A stretch of DNA of 12,242 nt from Actinomycetes bacterium (lineage in GTDB: Bacteria > Actinomycetota > Acidimicrobiia > Spongiisociales > UBA5794). Position 1 is the first letter of the stretch; each line of letters opens with the position of its first letter. Position numbers and translations under genes: made by a program. The stretch spans positions 1-12,242 of the forward strand of contig JAMBLL010000159.1 of NCBI GenBank assembly GCA_023336765.1, given 5' to 3'. Positions 8,704 through 12,242 of this stretch are shown piece after piece. Below the pieces are notes generated by a model that was given only the letters and a program-made list of their open reading frames with translations, searched no databases and was not told the origin of the DNA.

Positions 8704-9661
8704 CCAACCCCGTCGCCTCCTCAAACAGATGGTGATGATCCGGCGCTTCGAGGAGAAGTGTGCTGAGCTGTACCAGGTTGAGAAGATCCGCGGATTCCTC
8801 CACCTGTACATCGGTGAGGAAGCTGTGGCAACGGGAGTGATCGACACGCTCGAAGCTGGAGATGCCGTTGTTGCAACGTACCGCGAGCACGGCCATGCCC
8901 TCGCCCTTGGTGTGGAGCCAGGGCGGATTCTGGCTGAGATGTACGGAAAGGCCGAAGGGGTCAGCATGGGCCGTGGCGGGTCGATGCATCTGTTCGATGC
9001 CGATACGCGCCTCTTTGGTGGGAATGCGATCGTCGGCGGAGGACTCCCCGTTGCCGTCGGCCTTGCACTCGCGGACAAGCTCAAGGGGAATGACCGGGTG
9101 ACTGCGGTCTTCTTTGGCGAAGGTGCCGTTGCAGAGGGTGAGTTCCACGAGTCGATGAACCTCGCAGCGCTCTGGCGCCTACCGGTTCTCTTCTGCTGCG
9201 AGAACAACCTGTACGCCATGGGGACCGCCCTCAACCGTGCCCAGACACAGATGCGTATCACACTCAAGGCATCCGCATACGAGATGCCAGCGTGGGAGGT
9301 CGATGGTATGGACGTCCTCGCTGTTTCACAAGCCGCTACGAGGGCGGTCGAATCGATTCGTGGTGGTGCCGGCCCGCACTTCCTCGAACTCCGCACGTAC
9401 CGCTTCCGGGCCCACTCCATGTTCGATCCCGAGTTGTACCGCGACAAGGACGAGGTCAACAAGTGGAAACTCCGCGATCCGATAGAGACATTCCGCACGA
9501 TGCTCGAGGCCGACGCGATCGTCACCAGTGACGAATTTGCCGCCATCGAGGCTGAGGTAGCGGTTGAGATCGATGCAGCTGTTGCGTTCGCCGAGGCGGG
9601 AACCCTGGAACCGATCCACGATCTGACACGTTTCGTGCACTCGGAGGAGGTGGCCAGATGA
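8690..9661 (+). CDS. pdhA: Pyruvate dehydrogenase-type E1 component, alpha subunit
   Basis: E1 alpha binds thiamine diphosphate and, with E1 beta, decarboxylates a 2-oxoacid and passes the acyl group to lipoyl-E2. The 323-residue protein shows MIRRFEEKCAELY near the start, GFLHLYIGEEA, YREHGHAL with H67 and H69, and MGRGGSMHLF, all typical of E1 alpha. The cofactor motif reads GEGAVAEGEFHESMN (143-157) then ENNLYAMGT; the usual GDG is GEG here, with E144 in the Mg-ligand position. YRFRAHSMFDPELYR corresponds to the loop phosphorylated in mitochondrial E1 alpha, though no kinase is implied. Pyruvate is favoured by resemblance to mitochondrial-type E1; acetoin or branched-chain 2-oxoacids are alternatives, and acetoin clusters in some bacteria also include an acetyl-CoA synthetase. 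It overlaps acsA by 14 bases and E1 beta by 4. Confidence 0.88.
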
Positions 9662-10662
9662 CTGTTACTGAACCCAGGCACGCAACTGTGACGATGACCT
9701 ACAGGGAAGCGGTGAGGGAGGGGATCCGTGACGCCATTGCAAGCGACGACCGTGTGTTCCTCATGGGTGAGGACGTCGGTCGATACGGGGGCTGCTACGC
9801 AGTGTCCAAGGGCCTCTTCGATGAGTTCGGTGACGAACGGATACGTGACACGCCTCTGTCAGAGTCCGGTTTCGTCGGTGCAGGCATCGGAGCAGCGCTG
9901 GGAGGGATGAGACCCATCGTCGAGGTGATGACGGTCAACTTCGCCTTGCTCGCCCTTGATCAGATCGTGAACACCGCTGCACTGTATCTGCACATGTCCG
10001 GTGGGCAGTTCAACGTGCCGATAGTCATCAGGATGGTCACAGGCGCAGGTCGCCAACTCGGAGCACAGCATTCGCACTCCCTGGAGGGGTGGTTCGCCCA
10101 CGTGCCAGGTCTCAAGGTCGTCGCACCAGCAACGATCGAGGACGCCCGCTGGATGCTGGCGTCTGCTCTTGTTGACCCTGACCCAGTGATCATCTTCGAA
10201 CACGCAGCACTCTATGGATCCTCTGGGGAGGTGTCTGCTGACTCGGGGCCGGTGGACATCAACAGCGCACGCATACGACGCCGCGGTGATGACGTGTCGA
10301 TCATCACCCACGGCGGCAGTCTGGCAAAGGCGCTCACCGCAGCCGACGAACTCGATGCCCTGGGAATCTCTACAGAGGTTCTGGATCTCCGATCGCTGCG
10401 ACCTCTCGACACAGCCGCGATCCTCGACACTGTGGCCCACACACATCGGCTCGTGATCGTCGACGAGGGGTGGAAGAGCGTTGGCCTTTCGGCGGAGATA
10501 CTCGCCAGGGTCTCCGAGGACGCACTGTGGGAACTGGACGCTCCCGTCATGAGGGTCTGTGCGGTCGAGGTCCCCATACCGTACGCCATGCACATGGAGC
10601 AGGCTGCGCTTCCTCAGGTTGCCGACATCGTTGCGGCGGTCCACAAGGTACTCGACCGATGA
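9658..10662 (+). CDS. pdhB: Pyruvate dehydrogenase-type E1 component, beta subunit
   Basis: The 334-residue protein completes the alpha2beta2 E1. GEDVGRYGG (37-45) is the standard beta N-terminal motif, and DTPLSESGFVGAGIGAA places E69 as the Glu that activates the thiamine ring. MVTGAGRQLGAQHSHSLEGW with paired His residues and a following HVPGLKVVAPAT are family hallmarks. The C-terminal transketolase-like domain includes THGGSLAKAL, EVLDLRSLRPLD and VDEGWKSVG, then VPIPYA near the end. Length and motifs look complete. ATG at 9658 overlaps the E1 alpha stop as ATGA and follows GGAGGAGG, giving tight coupling and balanced subunits. Substrate preference cannot be set from this chain alone; pyruvate is assumed from the cluster. 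Confidence 0.9.
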   Translation: MTVTEPRHATVTMTYREAVREGIRDAIASDDRVFLMGEDVGRYGGCYAVSKGLFDEFGDERIRDTPLSESGFVGAGIGAALGGMRPIVEVMTVNFALLALDQIVNTAALYLHMSGGQFNVPIVIRMVTGAGRQLGAQHSHSLEGWFAHVPGLKVVAPATIEDARWMLASALVDPDPVIIFEHAALYGSSGEVSADSGPVDINSARIRRRGDDVSIITHGGSLAKALTAADELDALGISTEVLDLRSLRPLDTAAILDTVAHTHRLVIVDEGWKSVGLSAEILARVSEDALWELDAPVMRVCAVEVPIPYAMHMEQAALPQVADIVAAVHKVLDR

Positions 10663-11957
10663 TCGAGTTCAAACTCCCATCGCTTGGTGCAGACATGGAC
10701 GAAGGCATGCTGGTTGCCTGGCTGATCGCCCCCGGCGACACCGTGGAACGTGGCCAGGTGGTTGCGGAGGTGGAGACGGACAAGGGCATCATCGAAGTGG
10801 AGTGCTGGGAGGACGGGTACGTCGATCGACTGCTGTTTGAACCGAGCTCGACGAAGCTCTCTGTCGGGACACCGATCGCGGTGCTGCGGTCACCCGGCGA
10901 AGCTGCGCCTGATGAACGCGTTGGGGCGGCCGATGTAGTGGATCGGGCAGTCGCTGAGCCAGACATCGCCGAGGATGAAGATGCTGTCGCGGTCGCTTCG
11001 GCTTCGCCACCGATCAGGCACCTTGCCCACGAACTTGGCGTGGATATCGGGCGTCTTGAGCGGACTGGGGGAGAGGTCACACGAGATGAGGTCCGTCGTG
11101 CCGCAGAGCCTGTGGACGTGACCGTTGCCGCTGCCGTTGTCGACGAGCGGCCACGCGTCACGCCTCGTGCACGACGCAACGCTCTCGATCGTGGCATCGA
11201 CCTTGGAGCGATCAGGCCATCTCGCAGCGACGGGCTGATCGTGGCTCGAGACCTTCCACCCGATGAAGACACCCCTAGAGAGACCCATGATCCGCGCCAG
11301 GCGATGCGGAGAGCTATAGCGCGCTCGATGGAGCGGTCCAAGAGGGAGATCCCCCACTACTACCTTGGCGATCAGATCGACCTCGAGGTGGCGATGCGCT
11401 GGCTCGATGAGGTGAACGATGACCGGTCGCTGACGACGCGGATCCTCCCCGCAGCGCTTCTTCTGCGTGCTGTTACGGCGGCGCTGGGTGAGATCCCAGA
11501 CCTCAACGGGCATTGGGTCGATGGCGCGTTCATCCAGAGTGACAAGATTCATCTGGGAGTGGCGGTGTCCCTGCGTACGGGTGGCCTTGTCGCCCCGGCC
11601 ATTCTCGATGCCGGCAGGCTAAGCCTTGACGAGATCATGGTGTCGCTCACCGATCTGGTCGCAAGAGCCCGGTCCGGACGGTTACGTAGTTCGGAGATGT
11701 CAGACGCAACCGTCACTGTTACCAGCCTTGGTGATCGTGGCGTTGATACCGTGTTCCCGATCATCGTTCCTCCTCAGGTGGCAATGGTCGGTCTCGGAAA
11801 GATCGCGCAACGCCCCGTGGTTGTTGACGGGGATGTGGTCGCCCACACAGTTGTCGAAGCATCGCTTACAGCCGACCACAGGGTCACCGACGGTCACCGA
11901 GGTGGCCTCTTCCTGCTCGCACTCGACCGTCTACTCCAGGAGCCAGAGAGCCTATGA
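10659..11957 (+). CDS. pdhC: Lipoyl E2 acyltransferase of the 2-oxoacid dehydrogenase complex
   Basis: E2 carries the acyl group on a swinging lipoyl arm and transfers it to CoA. The 432 residues contain one N-terminal lipoyl domain (1-77) with VETDKG and K42 as the lipoylated Lys, then an Ala/Asp/Glu-rich linker. A peripheral-subunit-binding domain follows (about 114-148, RHLAHELGVDIGRLERTGGE), and a second similar unit lies at about 165-199 (RVTPRARRNALDRGIDLGAI). The inner-core acyltransferase domain (about 212-432) ends with the active-site motif DHRVTDG, H407 and D411. ATG at 10659 is taken because it overlaps the E1 beta stop as ATGA and the lipoyl fold starts at residue 2; an upstream open frame from 10470 is a shadow of E1 beta. 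An ACP gene overlaps its end. No E3 is in the window, so E3 must come from elsewhere. Confidence 0.9.
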   Translation: MIEFKLPSLGADMDEGMLVAWLIAPGDTVERGQVVAEVETDKGIIEVECWEDGYVDRLLFEPSSTKLSVGTPIAVLRSPGEAAPDERVGAADVVDRAVAEPDIAEDEDAVAVASASPPIRHLAHELGVDIGRLERTGGEVTRDEVRRAAEPVDVTVAAAVVDERPRVTPRARRNALDRGIDLGAIRPSRSDGLIVARDLPPDEDTPRETHDPRQAMRRAIARSMERSKREIPHYYLGDQIDLEVAMRWLDEVNDDRSLTTRILPAALLLRAVTAALGEIPDLNGHWVDGAFIQSDKIHLGVAVSLRTGGLVAPAILDAGRLSLDEIMVSLTDLVARARSGRLRSSEMSDATVTVTSLGDRGVDTVFPIIVPPQVAMVGLGKIAQRPVVVDGDVVAHTVVEASLTADHRVTDGHRGGLFLLALDRLLQEPESL

Positions 11958-12202
11958 CCACAGACGAAGCCAAACAGATCATCTTCGACGTCCTGTTGCT
12001 GGTCGCCCCGGAGGTCTCGGCTGATGAGATCGAACACGATGTCGACCTGTCCGAGCAACTCGACCTCGACTCGATGGACTATCTCAACTGGCTGATCGGA
12101 ATCAGCGAGACGACAGGTATCGAGATCCCCCAACGCGATGCCTCATGCTTCCTCACCATCGACGGTGCAGCGTCGTACCTGACAACCCCCACCAAACCCT
12201 GA
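11954..12202 (+). CDS. Acyl carrier protein
   Basis: The 82-residue acidic protein is a stand-alone acyl carrier protein. LSEQLDLDSMDYLNWL holds the phosphopantetheine site, S40, in a DSM form of the DSL motif. An acidic first helix (DEAKQIIFDVLLLVAPEV) and VDL(30-32) before the Ser helix are as expected; the terminal helix (TIDGAASYLTT) is short. It would need a phosphopantetheinyl transferase, none of which is seen here. ATG overlaps the E2 stop as ATGA, so it belongs to the acsA-pdh operon. Possible roles are octanoyl donor for E2 lipoylation, acceptor of acetyl units, or carrier for an assembly pathway encoded past the right edge. It differs from the typical fatty-acid AcpP sequence (no DSLDxVEL), which favours a specialised carrier. 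Confidence 0.85.
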   Translation: MTTDEAKQIIFDVLLLVAPEVSADEIEHDVDLSEQLDLDSMDYLNWLIGISETTGIEIPQRDASCFLTIDGAASYLTTPTKP

Positions 12203-12242
12203 CGCTCCAGGACTTTGGCGTCCAGAACCGCAAGATATTGCG

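Noticed and set aside
10470..10658. N-terminal extension of E2 upstream of 10659
   Set aside because: These residues lie inside E1 beta in another frame; the lipoyl domain begins right after ATG 10659, which has the ATGA overlap.
12201..12222. GACGC...GCGTC hairpin after the ACP as an operon terminator
   Set aside because: The stem is five pairs with a 12-base loop and no T-run, and the operon may continue past the window edge.
12212..12222. TTTGGCGTC near the right edge resembling the insertion-sequence end at 81-99
   Set aside because: Only nine shared bases, with no transposase or interrupted gene beside it; chance is likely.

Overview
The window looks like chromosomal DNA from a high-GC actinobacterium-like organism. 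The reasons are a GTG-started SNF2/HelZ-type helicase coupled to a SWIM zinc-finger gene (a pairing also seen in mycobacteria), strong GGAGG-type ribosome sites, short TAnnnT-like -10 boxes and tightly overlapping operon genes. The exact class, perhaps an uncultured lineage such as Acidimicrobiia, is a guess. No rRNA, tRNA, CRISPR or phage genes were seen.

Layout. Bases 1-100 are the tail of an IS30-like insertion sequence, with the transposase C-terminus reading rightward. It cuts into a leftward gene for a membrane-anchored HtrA/trypsin-like protease (82-510), which now ends just after the catalytic His. A divergent multi-pass membrane protein of unknown function follows (715-1383). Next is a two-gene operon, SNF2-family helicase (1643-4444) and SWIM zinc-finger protein (4444-5331), joined by a TGATG overlap. 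Convergent to it is a Dps/ferritin-like gene (5432-5950, minus) whose ferroxidase ligands appear largely replaced. Divergent from that is a protein with two PRC-barrel-like repeats (6086-6757).

The right half (6904-12202) is one compact rightward operon behind a good promoter at 6844-6872: acetyl-CoA synthetase (acsA), pyruvate dehydrogenase-type E1 alpha, E1 beta and lipoyl E2, then a small acyl carrier protein. Every junction overlaps (14, 4, 4 and 4 bases), so the five proteins are probably made together. The first four all supply acetyl-CoA, from acetate (AcsA) or from a 2-oxoacid, most likely pyruvate (E1/E2). No E3 lipoamide dehydrogenase lies in the window. The ACP directly behind E2 is the most thought-provoking element: it could supply octanoyl groups for E2 lipoylation, take acetyl units, or begin a biosynthetic pathway continuing past the right edge. 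The E2 also seems to carry two tandem peripheral-subunit-binding domains, and E1 alpha has GEG where GDG is usual in the thiamine-diphosphate site.
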